A stretch of DNA of 45,446 bases, taken from assembly GCA_030654015.1 (NCBI GenBank), contig JAURYI010000030.1:1-45446 (forward strand), written 5' to 3'. This DNA comes from Methylococcales bacterium. Lineage in GTDB: Bacteria > Pseudomonadota > Gammaproteobacteria > Methylococcales > Methylomonadaceae. Positions 36,219 through 45,395 of this stretch are shown here, one piece after another. Position 1 is the first letter of the stretch; every line of letters begins with the position of its first letter. Both the position numbers and the translations under genes were made by a program. The notes under the pieces are model-generated. The model made no database searches. It saw only the letters and a program-made list of their open reading frames with translations, and was not told where the DNA came from.

Positions 36219-39200
36219 CAGATTTCCGCCATTGTGACTGCTGCTTCAATATCAACCGCGACCATTCGTGATACACCCGGCTCTTTCATGGTAACACCTG
36301 CTAATTGCTTTGAAATTTCCATTGTAACCTTATTATGTGAAATATATAAAAACTGCACCGTTGCAGACATTTCTTCAACCATTTTTGAAAATCGCCCGAC
36401 ATTCGCATCATCCAGCGGCGCGTCCACTTCGTCTAATAAGCAAAACGGGGCAGGATTGAGTTCAAAAATTGAGAACACCAATGCCACTGCTGTTAAGGCT
36501 TTTTCGCCGCCTGATAATAAATGAATAGTGCTGTTCTTTTTACCGGGTGGTCTGGCGATGATATTAACCCCTGATTCCAATAAATCCTGTTCCGTTAATT
36601 CCAAATACGCCTCGCCGCCACCAAATAATTTTGGAAATTTTTCCTGTAAGCCAGTATTTATTTTATCGAATGTTTCTTTAAAACGTAACCGACTTTCTTT
36701 ATCAATTTTACCGATTGCCAATTCCAGTGTTTGCAGGGCTTCTATTAAATCCGCGTGCTGGGCATTTAAAAAATCCAAGCGTTCCGACTGGGCTTTATAT
36801 TCTTCAATCGCAGTTAAGTTAATTGTACCCAAGCGTTCAATCTGCACGGTCAACTCATCGATTTTTTCTTTCCACTCGTCATCTTGTGCGTGTTCAGGTA
36901 GATTTTTTAGCACCTGTTCAGCATCGGCATCAATTTCTTTCAGTTGTTCGTTGAGTGTTTGTCCGCGCACTTTGCTTTCCTGACTGGCTAAACGCAACTT
37001 ATCGAGCGTTTCTTTTTCAATTTCCAAGGCTCTTTGGTCGCGCGTGTGCTGTTTGCTTAACTCAGTAATACTGGCTTCCAGTGTATCTTGCTGTTGCCGC
37101 TCGGTTTTTAATTGTTGTTCCAACTGATTTTTTTCCAGCATTTTCTCGCCAAGCAACACCTTTTCTTCATCCAGAGTCGCATGAGTTTGCCGCTGTTTAC
37201 TTTCCAGCGAGGCAATACGCGCCACAGCTTGCTGGTGTTGCAGTTGCAATCGCTCTATTTGCCTGCCCGTCAGATTTTCCGAAGAGCGTAGCGAATCAAT
37301 GTTTGCCCTGAGTGCAAAAGCCTGTTGTCTGACTTCATTAATGGTCTGTTCCGCTTGATGTTGCGCGCTTTGCAAGCTGTGGTTTAACGCCTCTAATTGC
37401 TCGCGCGTACTTTCCTGCTCCGCCATCATCTCTTCGGCTTCGGCTTGCAATTGCCGCGCTTCGGTCATGATGTCAACCGACTCCGCCAGCTCACTACCAA
37501 TATCCGTTTGTTCGTTACTGATTTGCTCAAGACGACGCTGCTGCTGTTCTAATCGGGCAGATTGCGCACTGCGTTCTGAATTTTTCTGTGATAACTCCAT
37601 GCCCAGATTGCTATCTGCGCGGGCTATCGATTCACGTTTCAGTTCAGCGGCTTTTAACTCAGCTTCGGTAATAGATAACCACTCTTCGGAGATGCCGATT
37701 TTCTCTTGCAACTGCTCCAGCTGTTGTTTTAACGCGCGTAATTCTTTTTCGCGTTGCAACACGCCTGTTTTATGGTCTTTACTGCGCTGAATTTTCAACC
37801 AGCCCGCGCCCAGCCATAAACCATCGGGCGTAATAATCGACTCATGTGCCTGTAAGTCAGCCGCTAAACGCTGTGCAGTGTCATTATCATCGGCGCAATA
37901 CACCGTCGATAACAAGCCGCTTAAATCCCACGGTGCATTCACTTTAGTTAATAATGATGTTGATTTAACGACCGCCATTCCTTTAGATGACTGGCGGTCG
38001 TGTGTAGCAAACAAAGTAACCGATTGATCGGTTAAATTCGGCAAATACGGAAACAATGCGTCGATATGCTCCACACAAACCGCTTCTAAATAACTGCTTA
38101 ACACCGTTTCCACCGCCGTTTCCCAGCCTGTGTCCACGGTCAGGTATTCAGCCAGTCGTCCTTGTTCAGTTTGCACATGACTCTGTGCCAACCACGCGCT
38201 GAGATTTTTATTGTCTTTGCCCATGGCGTGTTGCTGCAATAATTCCAAGGCGGTAATTTTACCGCTCAGCTGCTGTTGCATAGAACGGTCGCTGTGCAGT
38301 TCATGATGCAGCTGTTTAATCTGTTGGCGTTGCCCGATAATTTGCTGCTGTAGCTGTTCCAGCTCCGCCTGTAAATCATCACGCTGGATTTCAATCAGTT
38401 CCATACTGGCAGCCAACGATTCAATATCATCGGCTAATTCCGTCGCCGACAGCTGTTCACGTTCAGCGGCTAATTTATCAACGCGGCTTTGTAATTGTCG
38501 CTGTTGCTGTTCCAGTTGCACAATTTTCACGCGCTGAACTTCGGCTTGTTCTTTATACCGCGCCGTTTTCGCCTGATAGTCATTCCATTGTGCTTGCCAT
38601 GCGTGGCGTTGTTGTTGCCCATCCTGTTGCAACTGTTCCACGATTTCTTGTCGTTCCTGCACCACTAACCAGCTTTGTTCAGCTTCGTCCAACTGCTGTT
38701 TGATGTCTTCCAATGCCTGTTTATCGGTGTCCAATTCACTCAATGCGTGATCCGCTTGTTGTTGTGAACGCGTGATTTCCAGTACCGTGTCTGCATGAGT
38801 GCGTTGCTCATGTTTAATGGTTTGCTCAAAACGCGCAACGTCTGCCGCGACCTGATAATAATCGCCTTGCACTTGGTTGACTTGCTGTTGCTGCGTTTTA
38901 TAATCGGCGCGTTGCTGTTCAAGACGACTGTCAACGTCGCGTAATTCGATAAATAAGCGGTTATGTTCCGTCGCGACTGCCTGTAATTGCGTGTCCAATT
39001 GAGCGGTGGTTTTCTGATAACGTCGCCAGCGCATCGCTAACAATTCCACTTTAAACTGGCGTTCCTGTTGCTTAAGCTCCGTGTATTTTTCTGCTTTTTC
39101 GGCTTGTTTTTGCAAATGCTTAATTTGCTTGTCCACCTCATCACGCACATCATCCAAGCGTTCCAGATTGTCACGGGTGTTGCGCATTCGGGTTTCCGTT

Positions 39201-39736
39201 TCATTGCGCCGTTCTTTGTATTTGGAAATCCCTGCCGCTTCTTCAATATGTACGCGCAACTCTTCAGGCTTGGATTCCACCATCCGCGAAATCGTGCCTT
39301 GTTCGATAATCGCATAACTGCGCGACCCCAAACCCGTGCCTAAAAATAAATCGGTAATATCCCTGCGCCGACAGCGCGACCCGTTCAGCCAATATACCGA
39401 CAATCCGTCACGACTCACCTGCCGCTTAATGGCAATACTGTCATATTGCGCGTATTCGCCGCCTAATTTACCTTCGGAGTTATTAAATACCAATTCAACC
39501 GAGGCGGTACTGACAGGTTTACGCCCTGATGAACCATTAAAAATAACATCCGCCATATTGCCGCCACGCAAATGTTTGGCTGAACTTTCGCCCATTACCC
39601 AACGCACCGCATCAATAATATTGGATTTACCACAACCATTCGGGCCGACGATAGCCGTCAAATTGCTGGTAATGGGAATAACAGTGTGATCGACAAAGGA
39701 TTTAAAACCCGACAGCTTGATTTTTTCCAACTTCAT
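36218..39736 (-). CDS. smc: Chromosome segregation protein SMC
   Basis: 1172 aa ATPase of the condensin complex. Walker A GPNGCGKSN (31-39); two long coiled-coil arms; a hinge domain near the middle (about 510-640, with YLEAVCVEHIDALFPYL); C-terminal signature HLLSGGEKALTAVALVFS and Walker B FCLLDEVDAPLDDAN. Full length, so functional. Gammaproteobacteria with SMC rather than MukB, such as methanotrophs and pseudomonads, often place zipA and ligA downstream, as here. No scpA or scpB in the window. Confidence 0.97.
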   Translation of the reverse strand: MKLEKIKLSGFKSFVDHTVIPITSNLTAIVGPNGCGKSNIIDAVRWVMGESSAKHLRGGNMADVIFNGSSGRKPVSTASVELVFNNSEGKLGGEYAQYDSIAIKRQVSRDGLSVYWLNGSRCRRRDITDLFLGTGLGSRSYAIIEQGTISRMVESKPEELRVHIEEAAGISKYKERRNETETRMRNTRDNLERLDDVRDEVDKQIKHLQKQAEKAEKYTELKQQERQFKVELLAMRWRRYQKTTAQLDTQLQAVATEHNRLFIELRDVDSRLEQQRADYKTQQQQVNQVQGDYYQVAADVARFEQTIKHEQRTHADTVLEITRSQQQADHALSELDTDKQALEDIKQQLDEAEQSWLVVQERQEIVEQLQQDGQQQRHAWQAQWNDYQAKTARYKEQAEVQRVKIVQLEQQQRQLQSRVDKLAAEREQLSATELADDIESLAASMELIEIQRDDLQAELEQLQQQIIGQRQQIKQLHHELHSDRSMQQQLSGKITALELLQQHAMGKDNKNLSAWLAQSHVQTEQGRLAEYLTVDTGWETAVETVLSSYLEAVCVEHIDALFPYLPNLTDQSVTLFATHDRQSSKGMAVVKSTSLLTKVNAPWDLSGLLSTVYCADDNDTAQRLAADLQAHESIITPDGLWLGAGWLKIQRSKDHKTGVLQREKELRALKQQLEQLQEKIGISEEWLSITEAELKAAELKRESIARADSNLGMELSQKNSERSAQSARLEQQQRRLEQISNEQTDIGSELAESVDIMTEARQLQAEAEEMMAEQESTREQLEALNHSLQSAQHQAEQTINEVRQQAFALRANIDSLRSSENLTGRQIERLQLQHQQAVARIASLESKQRQTHATLDEEKVLLGEKMLEKNQLEQQLKTERQQQDTLEASITELSKQHTRDQRALEIEKETLDKLRLASQESKVRGQTLNEQLKEIDADAEQVLKNLPEHAQDDEWKEKIDELTVQIERLGTINLTAIEEYKAQSERLDFLNAQHADLIEALQTLELAIGKIDKESRLRFKETFDKINTGLQEKFPKLFGGGEAYLELTEQDLLESGVNIIARPPGKKNSTIHLLSGGEKALTAVALVFSIFELNPAPFCLLDEVDAPLDDANVGRFSKMVEEMSATVQFLYISHNKVTMEISKQLAGVTMKEPGVSRMVAVDIEAAVTMAEI

Positions 39737-40003
39737 AACGAGGGCATGACATCCATAACATTAAACAGCCGTGTATTATCTCTGATAGTCAGAACAGTTT
39801 CGACTGCTTAATAAATCTTTTTCTCAACAACCCGCTTTCTGGCTTTTCTTCGACACCGTAAAAGATTACCTTCTTATTCACTGATTACAACGCTTTACGG
39901 GGTTATTGTCGCCCAAGAAAACAGCAGCGACAATAACTTGGAATAGCGTATTAATGGGTATGGATTGGGTATAAAAAATACCCAATAATAAATTCAGGAA
40001 CTA
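39737..40003. other. Structured intergenic region upstream of smc
   Basis: 267 bp with no gene. It contains GTTATTGTCGC (39902-39912) with exact inverted copy GCGACAATAAC (39927-39937), and TTGGGTAT (39965-39972) with ATACCCAA (39978-39985). The second hairpin lies directly after the stop of the minus-strand gene at 40004 and may help end its transcript; the smc promoter should be in the left part. Confidence 0.5.
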
Positions 40004-40507
40004 TTACTGAAGGGCTTTTTTTGTGTGTTGCGGTGCGCGCTGTACATCAAATTGAAAAATGTGTTCATAGCGATTGTCGATAAGTACGCGCATCCAATGA
40101 TGCCCGACAGGATCACCTGCGGCAACTGCCCATGAATTAACCATCACACCGTCAATAGGTGTCTCTTCGCGCTCCATCACTGACACCCGTTTATCGCTAG
40201 ATAGGGTATTAAGCCCCTTTGTCTCAGCATCACCCCAAGTGGCAGGCGCGACGGGCAAGGTAAATTCCTCGCGCCAGCGCACTTTGGTTTTGTTGGTTTT
40301 TACCACGATACGCCAGCCGTAGGTTTGTCCCTCGACCAGCGGTACTCTGTTAGACGGTACAAAACCAGACGCATTGAACAGACCGAATTCAGCGCGCACA
40401 ATGTGTAATGCTTCGGGGATAATTTTTAGCGGTGCGGCGGCACTGGCAACAGAATCAGCCAGCAGCGCGAAACAAAACACCGTCAGTAATAAAGATAACC
40501 GTTTCAT
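40004..40507 (-). CDS. Putative periplasmic protein of unknown function
   Basis: 167 aa with a signal peptide (cleavage near VASA-A, about residue 23). The mature part looks beta-rich, with conserved-looking TYGWRIVVKTNKTKVRWREE and GHHWMRVLIDNRYEHIFQFDV, suggesting an Ig-like or beta-sandwich fold. No cysteine pair or catalytic motif. It lies 40 bp downstream of the Old Yellow Enzyme gene on the same strand and may be cotranscribed. I do not recognise the family. Confidence 0.8.
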   Translation of the reverse strand: MKRLSLLLTVFCFALLADSVASAAAPLKIIPEALHIVRAEFGLFNASGFVPSNRVPLVEGQTYGWRIVVKTNKTKVRWREEFTLPVAPATWGDAETKGLNTLSSDKRVSVMEREETPIDGVMVNSWAVAAGDPVGHHWMRVLIDNRYEHIFQFDVQRAPQHTKKALQ

Positions 40508-40547
40508 CAGCCTGCCTTTTTAACGTTCAAAACCTGTTGTGAATGCC

Positions 40548-41621
40548 TTATGTCAACGCTGGATAATCGGTATAACCCTTCTCATCGCCGCCATAGTAAG
40601 AGCGGGGATTGGGTTTATTTAACGGCGCACCCGCCGCAAAACGTTCCACCAAATCTGGATTGGCAATATACAACTCACCGAACGCTACTGCATCTGCCAA
40701 GCCTTGCGCAATGGCTACATTAGCGCGGTCATAATTATAAGCACCGCACACAATCAACGTACCCTGATAAGCCGCGCGTAATACCGCCAAATCAACCACG
40801 TTCGCGCCATGACGAATATCACTTTCCAGCGCGTCAACAACATGGACGTAGGCTAAATCAAAATTATTCAGTTGCTTTAATACATAAACAAACAAATCTT
40901 CTGGCACGGAATCGGTCATATCATTAAAAGTGCCGCTAGGTGCAAGACGCACACCGACTCTATCTGCGCCCCACACCGACACCACCGCATCAGTGACTTG
41001 CCACAAAAACCGCGAGCGGTTTGCCAGACAACCACCATAATTATCAGTGCGTTGGTTAGAGCCATCACGCAAAAACTGGTCGATTAAATAACCGTTTGCT
41101 CCGTGAATTTCCACGCCGTCAAAACCCGCCGCCAGTGCGTTTTCAGCCGCAACACGATAATGCTCAACAATCTCTTGAATTTCAGCCACTGATAAATCAC
41201 GCGGCGTAACAAATGGCTTCATACCTGTGGGCGTAATCGCTTGACCTTTAGGCGCGATAGCAGAGGGCGCGACAGGCAATTCACCGTCATGGTAATCAGG
41301 GTGCGAAATACGCCCGACGTGCCATAGCTGTAAAAAAATGTGTCCGTTATGCTCATGCACGGCGGCAGTGACTTTTTTCCAGCCCTCGACCTGCTCAGCG
41401 GTATAAATACCTGGAATATCGGGATAACCGATGCCCTGTGGTGAAATCGGCGTAGCTTCGGAAATAATCAAACCCGCACTGGCACGTTGGGTGTAATAGG
41501 TTGTCATTAAGTCATTCGCAACCCCATCAGGACAGCGCATTCGGGTTAAAGGAGCCATAACGACTCGATTGGGTAAGGAAAAACAGCCGATGTTAATAGG
41601 CGAAAGTACCGTTGTAGTCAT
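40548..41621 (-). CDS. nemA: Old Yellow Enzyme family alkene reductase (NemA-type)
   Basis: 357 aa FMN-dependent TIM-barrel enzyme. Typical OYE blocks: NRVVMAPLTRMRCPDG, LQLWHVGRISHP, the catalytic His-x-x-Asn pair in VEIHGANGYLIDQFL, RTDNYGG and FGELYIANPDL. It reduces activated C=C bonds in enals, maleimides, quinones and some nitro compounds with NAD(P)H, a detoxification role. It lies near ogt and gst on the same strand, fitting an electrophile-defence group. Confidence 0.92.
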   Translation of the reverse strand: MTTTVLSPINIGCFSLPNRVVMAPLTRMRCPDGVANDLMTTYYTQRASAGLIISEATPISPQGIGYPDIPGIYTAEQVEGWKKVTAAVHEHNGHIFLQLWHVGRISHPDYHDGELPVAPSAIAPKGQAITPTGMKPFVTPRDLSVAEIQEIVEHYRVAAENALAAGFDGVEIHGANGYLIDQFLRDGSNQRTDNYGGCLANRSRFLWQVTDAVVSVWGADRVGVRLAPSGTFNDMTDSVPEDLFVYVLKQLNNFDLAYVHVVDALESDIRHGANVVDLAVLRAAYQGTLIVCGAYNYDRANVAIAQGLADAVAFGELYIANPDLVERFAAGAPLNKPNPRSYYGGDEKGYTDYPALT

Positions 41622-41653
41622 TATTAAACCTAAGGGTCGTTGAAGTTATTGTT

Positions 41654-41659
41654 ATTATA
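41654..41659 (-). promoter_or_regulatory. Possible -10 element upstream of the OYE gene
   Basis: On the minus strand a perfect TATAAT lies 32 bp before the OYE start codon; the expected -35 is poor. It suggests the OYE gene can be transcribed separately from ogt. Confidence 0.35.
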
Positions 41660-41679
41660 CGCGGCACTTCAAGACGACA

Positions 41680-42147
41680 CTAAGACACAGGTCGCCTTTC
41701 CAATGCCAACAAAAATGCTTTCATTTCCAAACCGCCGCTATAACCGACCATCTTGCCGTTACTGCCGATGATGCGATGGCAGGGAATAAAAATAGGAATC
41801 GGGTTTTTATTGTTCGCTTGCCCGACGGCGCGTACCGCTTTGGGATTACCTATCGCGAACGCAATGTCTTTATAACTGGCGGTATTGGCATGAGGAACAG
41901 CACACAGAGCCTGCCACACGCTCTGCTGAAAAGCTGTACCACGCGGCGCAAGCGGCAACGTAAATTTGGTAAGTTGCCCTGTAAAATACGCATTCAGTTG
42001 TAAAAACGCTTCATTAATCAGCGCGGTTTCGGCTATCTCAACATCTTGCGGAATGACATCATCAGCAAAATACACATCGGTAATCTTGCCCGCGTGTTCA
42101 GCAATACCTAGCTTGCCAAGCGGCGTTTGTTGAAAATAAAGTGTCAT
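41680..42147 (-). CDS. ogt: Methylated-DNA-protein-cysteine methyltransferase (Ogt type)
   Basis: About 155 aa suicide repair protein that moves the alkyl group from O6-alkylguanine (or O4-alkylthymine) to its own cysteine. The active site IPCHRIIGSNGKMVGYSGG has the PCHR cysteine. The helix-turn-helix arginine-finger region VPHANTASYKDIA is also present. No Ada N-terminal domain. I prefer the ATG at 42147 (MTLYFQQTPLG), where family similarity begins; the frame also allows GTG 42192 or ATG 42186, and none has a clear ribosome-binding site. It follows gst closely. Confidence 0.92.
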   Translation of the reverse strand: MTLYFQQTPLGKLGIAEHAGKITDVYFADDVIPQDVEIAETALINEAFLQLNAYFTGQLTKFTLPLAPRGTAFQQSVWQALCAVPHANTASYKDIAFAIGNPKAVRAVGQANNKNPIPIFIPCHRIIGSNGKMVGYSGGLEMKAFLLALERRPVS

Positions 42148-42195
42148 GGTTGAATAGATGACGGATTCACATTCAGAATCCGTCATCGCCACTTA

Positions 42196-42843
42196 TTATT
42201 TCAAAAAAGCAGCCATTGCCGCCGCGCGGTCTGCGGCGACTTTTTGCGCAGCAGGTCGGGTTTCTATCAACTGTTTATAAGCCGCAATATCAGGAAAATG
42301 CGCAGCGACGAGATCCGTACCGTAGATTTTTTGACAAGTCGCACTCACCATAAAAAAATGCAACCACACAACACCATCAGCGGCGGTGTAAGTGTCACCC
42401 GCAATATAAGGCGAAAATTTTGCCAGTCGCGCCAAGCCTTTTAAGCCTTTTTCCAACAATTCTTTCACCTCATTTTTAGTGTCATCCGATGCCGAACCGC
42501 CAAAAAACGCTTCTTTGTATAAACGGCGGGCGTGTAGCTCAATGTTAAGTTCCGTATGGTGAATTAATTCCCGACACTTTGCCCGTTCAAAACTATTAGC
42601 AGGATACAGCGGTGTTTCAGGATAGGTTTCTTCTAAGTATTCCAAAATCACCTGAGATTCAGACAAACAACCGTTTTCAGTTTCAATAAACGGGATTTTG
42701 CCCAGTGGCGACCGTTTCAGCAAGGCTTCATCCTGTGAGGGAAAAACCTGTTCTTCGGTGAACGCAATACCTTTTTCCAGCAACACCAGCTTGGTTTTAT
42801 TGTAATAATTACTAACAGCAAAACCACATAAATTAATCATCAT
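42196..42843 (-). CDS. Glutathione S-transferase family protein
   Basis: 215 aa with an N-terminal thioredoxin-like glutathione-binding domain (INLCGFAVSNYYNKTKLVLLEKG, the KIPFIETENGCLSESQVI stretch with conserved cis-Pro and ES) and a helical C-terminal domain. Ser11 or Tyr13/14 could be the catalytic residue; class is uncertain. It probably conjugates or binds electrophiles. It heads the gst-ogt pair, with the ogt frame starting 4-48 bp after its stop depending on start choice. Confidence 0.9.
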   Translation of the reverse strand: MMINLCGFAVSNYYNKTKLVLLEKGIAFTEEQVFPSQDEALLKRSPLGKIPFIETENGCLSESQVILEYLEETYPETPLYPANSFERAKCRELIHHTELNIELHARRLYKEAFFGGSASDDTKNEVKELLEKGLKGLARLAKFSPYIAGDTYTAADGVVWLHFFMVSATCQKIYGTDLVAAHFPDIAAYKQLIETRPAAQKVAADRAAAMAAFLK

Positions 42844-43220
42844 TATTCTCCGTTATAGTGGGTGTTCAAAAATTTCGCCCCGATTATGAGCGTCTCCAAT
42901 GGTGAGGTAAACCTTTCTTTATTATTTTTAAATCGATAGCCAACCATTAATAAAGTGATTGCAACGCTGTTCAGATTGAGCCTGTCGGCGTGTTGATGTG
43001 GATTGAATTGGTTTTTTTAGTTTCAAATCTAGCAAGTATAATTAGGAATAGTGCCTGTGGTCTGTGCGTTATCGAACATAATTATTTTTAATAATCGTTT
43101 TATTTACGGTTAGGTAGGCTGAGTCATTCATCTTTCGACATAAGGCTATGATAAAATGAACAAATCAACATAAGCATTATCTTATCAACTGACAGTTGCA
43201 AAAAAGAAAGGGAGAGCAGC
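42844..43220. other. 377-bp divergent intergenic region without genes
   Basis: Lies between gst (minus) and the kinase-like gene (plus). A/T-rich. A GGGAG ribosome-binding site for the plus-strand gene is at its right end. I see no reading frame, repeat or hairpin that I can support. Confidence 0.5.
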
Positions 43221-44291
43221 ATGAAATCGACTATTTTAGTCAAAAAACCCAGCGAGCTGACCGTCGCTTGGGCGCAACGAGTGGTAAATCGACATGATAG
43301 CAGCACGGTGGTCAGTAACGTCGATGTGGTCACTGTTGATGTAGGCACAACCACGCGAGTGCGCGTTATGGTCGATCACAATGGCGCGACTGTACCTAAA
43401 AACTGGTTTGTTAAATTACCCTCATTGGCATGGCGGGCGCGGATGATTACCGCATTGCCGCGCTTACTGCATACCGAAGTACGCTTTTATAATGAACTGG
43501 CACACGCGGTGCCTGTGACCATGCCTGTTTGTTTAGCGGCACAAAGTCGGTTTGGCTGTGGTTCAACGCTGGTACTGGCGGATATTGCTGAATTTGAAGG
43601 CATTGCCAGTAGTCCACACGAATCATTAACTATTTCACAATCCAAGTTAATCATTGAACAACTTGCGCATTTTCATGGGCATTTCTGGAATACTGTGCAT
43701 GAGCCTGATTATCGCTGGTTATCGGGTTCAGTACGCCGTCTGGAAGATTCATTAGGTTCTGCATTGGCAGTCCCATTAATGCAACGCGGCTTGCAATTAG
43801 CAGGCGCGGCAATTCCGTCACGATTACACAAACCCGCGTTACGTTATGCGCAGTCGCGCCGTAAGGTGATGAAATTTCTTGCCGCCGCGCCACAAACCCT
43901 TATTCATCATGATTGTCATTCGGGTAATTTATTTTGGAACAGCGATAAATCACACGCGGGGTTTCTCGACTGGCAACTAGTGCGTATGGGTGAAGGCGTG
44001 AGTGATGTTGCGTATTTTTTAGCCACCGCACTGAGTTCCGACACCCGACAACGGCACGAGTTAGAACTACTGACCAGTTACCGTCAAATACTTATTGCAA
44101 AAGGCGTAGTCGATATGGATGAATCCATGCTGATAGACCGCTACCGCGCTCATTTAACCTATGCGTTCGAGGCGATGATTGTCACCCTCGCCGTCGGTGG
44201 CATGATGGATTTAGAGCATAATTTGGAGTTAATACGCCGCGCCGCCGCCGCTGTCGATGCCTTAGATGCGTTTTCTGCGTTGCCTTTATAA
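43221..44291 (+). CDS. Aminoglycoside phosphotransferase / ecdysteroid-kinase-like enzyme
   Basis: 356 aa protein-kinase-like small-molecule kinase. Brenner motif HHDCHSGNLFWN gives catalytic Asp231 and Mg ligand Asn236; GFLDWQ gives the second Mg ligand Asp250; Lys65 in WFVKLP is the probable ATP-binding lysine; an acidic partner lies in HTEVRFYNEL. The spacing is closest to the CHK/EcKL and choline-kinase-like class, which phosphorylate hydroxyl groups of steroids, aminoglycosides or choline-type compounds. The bacterial substrate is unknown. It is a single gene with a GGGAG ribosome-binding site. Confidence 0.85.
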   Translation: MKSTILVKKPSELTVAWAQRVVNRHDSSTVVSNVDVVTVDVGTTTRVRVMVDHNGATVPKNWFVKLPSLAWRARMITALPRLLHTEVRFYNELAHAVPVTMPVCLAAQSRFGCGSTLVLADIAEFEGIASSPHESLTISQSKLIIEQLAHFHGHFWNTVHEPDYRWLSGSVRRLEDSLGSALAVPLMQRGLQLAGAAIPSRLHKPALRYAQSRRKVMKFLAAAPQTLIHHDCHSGNLFWNSDKSHAGFLDWQLVRMGEGVSDVAYFLATALSSDTRQRHELELLTSYRQILIAKGVVDMDESMLIDRYRAHLTYAFEAMIVTLAVGGMMDLEHNLELIRRAAAAVDALDAFSALPL

Positions 44292-44353
44292 ATAGATTTT
44301 TATCACTCGGTTATAATGCGTTCACTGTTCAACTCACTCATTATTTTAAGCCC

Positions 44354-45307
44354 ATGAAACTTTATCCCTTGTTTATCATGCTCTGCCTTGTGACCGTCAG
44401 CAACTGTTTTGCTGCCGAAAAAACCACCCTCCGTATCGGCATCCAAGCAGGCGGCACTGTCGAGTGGGAATTATCCGCACTCCCCGCTGAATCGGCTGAT
44501 TTTAAAATTGAAGTGCATCCTGTCGCGACCGCCGAAGCGGGCAAAATCGCCTTACAGTCTGGCGCGGTTGATATGATAGTGTCCGATTGGATTTGGGTAT
44601 CGGGTCTAAGAGCGCAGGGCGAAGATTTTACCTTTTATCCCTATTCCAGCACCGCTGGCGCGTTGGTTGTCCCCGCCAACAGCCCGATTCAGTCAGTCAA
44701 AGATTTAAGCGGTAAACGCCTAGGCATTGCGGGCGGCGAACTGGATAAAAACTGGTTATTACTGCAAGCTCTGGCACAAAAAGACTCGCTGGATTTAAAC
44801 AAAACCGTCGAAAAAACCTTCGGCGCACCACCCTTAATCAGCGAGCAACTGAAACAAAATCGCGTTGATGCCGCCCTCACCTACTGGCATTTTGCCGCCC
44901 GTTTAGAAGCCGCAGGTTACCGTCAAATCATCGACGGCAGAGGCATTTTAAAAGGCTTGGGCATTGAAGAAAACGTTCCTAGTTTGGGTTATGTATTCAA
45001 ACAAAGCTGGGCGGCAAGTCATACTGCGGCGGTCAATGGGTTTTTCAAAGCCAGTTCTGCTGCTAAAAAACAGCTATGCACTGATGATAGCGCGTGGCAA
45101 AAAGTCATCCCTTTAACCAAAGCGGATGATGCCGCCACACAAAACCTGTTACGCCAACGCTATTGTAACGGCGGCGTAGAACAATGGGGCGACAAAGAAC
45201 AACAAGCCGCCGCCCGTATTTACACGCTATTGAAAGCCGCCAGTAACAGCCAATTGACAGGTAAATCTGACACGCTACAAACGGGTACGTTTTGGTCTGG
45301 TCAATAA
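44354..45307 (+). CDS. ABC transporter periplasmic substrate-binding protein, NitT/TauT type
   Basis: 317 aa with a signal peptide (cleavage near FAA, residues 19-21). Family 3/NMT1-like binding fold: LRIGIQAGGTVEWEL, EVHPVATAEAGKIALQSGAVDMIVSDW, VKDLSGKRLGIAGG, RVDAALTYWHFAARLE. The relatives transport nitrate, taurine, sulfonates or aromatic and metal-complex ligands; the ligand cannot be read here. A probable permease gene starts 88 bp downstream, with a stem-loop in between, so this is likely the first gene of an ABC uptake operon. Confidence 0.88.
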   Translation: MKLYPLFIMLCLVTVSNCFAAEKTTLRIGIQAGGTVEWELSALPAESADFKIEVHPVATAEAGKIALQSGAVDMIVSDWIWVSGLRAQGEDFTFYPYSSTAGALVVPANSPIQSVKDLSGKRLGIAGGELDKNWLLLQALAQKDSLDLNKTVEKTFGAPPLISEQLKQNRVDAALTYWHFAARLEAAGYRQIIDGRGILKGLGIEENVPSLGYVFKQSWAASHTAAVNGFFKASSAAKKQLCTDDSAWQKVIPLTKADDAATQNLLRQRYCNGGVEQWGDKEQQAAARIYTLLKAASNSQLTGKSDTLQTGTFWSGQ

Positions 45308-45316
45308 GTCCTTCGT

Positions 45317-45370
45317 AGAGACGTTGCATCGCAACGTCTTTGACTTATTCCCACGCACCGTGTGAGAACG
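45317..45370. repeat. Two adjacent palindromic repeats between binding protein and permease genes
   Basis: AGACGTTGC (45319-45327) and GCAACGTCT (45331-45339) flank ATC. Next, TTCCCACGC (45348-45356) faces GTGTGAGAAC (45360-45369), an imperfect hairpin of a type also hinted at near 6431 (TTCCCACGCGCAGCGT). Both look like dispersed intergenic repeats; the first may lower transcription into the downstream gene. Confidence 0.55.
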
Positions 45371-45395
45371 AGAAAATGCAAAACCAAGGTTAATA

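Noticed and set aside
36528-36983. 151-codon open frame antisense to smc
   Set aside because: It lies wholly inside the coiled-coil and head coding region of smc and its translation is Ser/Cys-rich low-complexity typical of an antisense shadow.
44354-45307. Assignment as LutA or another lanthanide or PQQ-pathway binding protein
   Set aside because: Only the general NMT1/NitT-TauT fold is visible; no xoxF, lut or PQQ genes are in the window.
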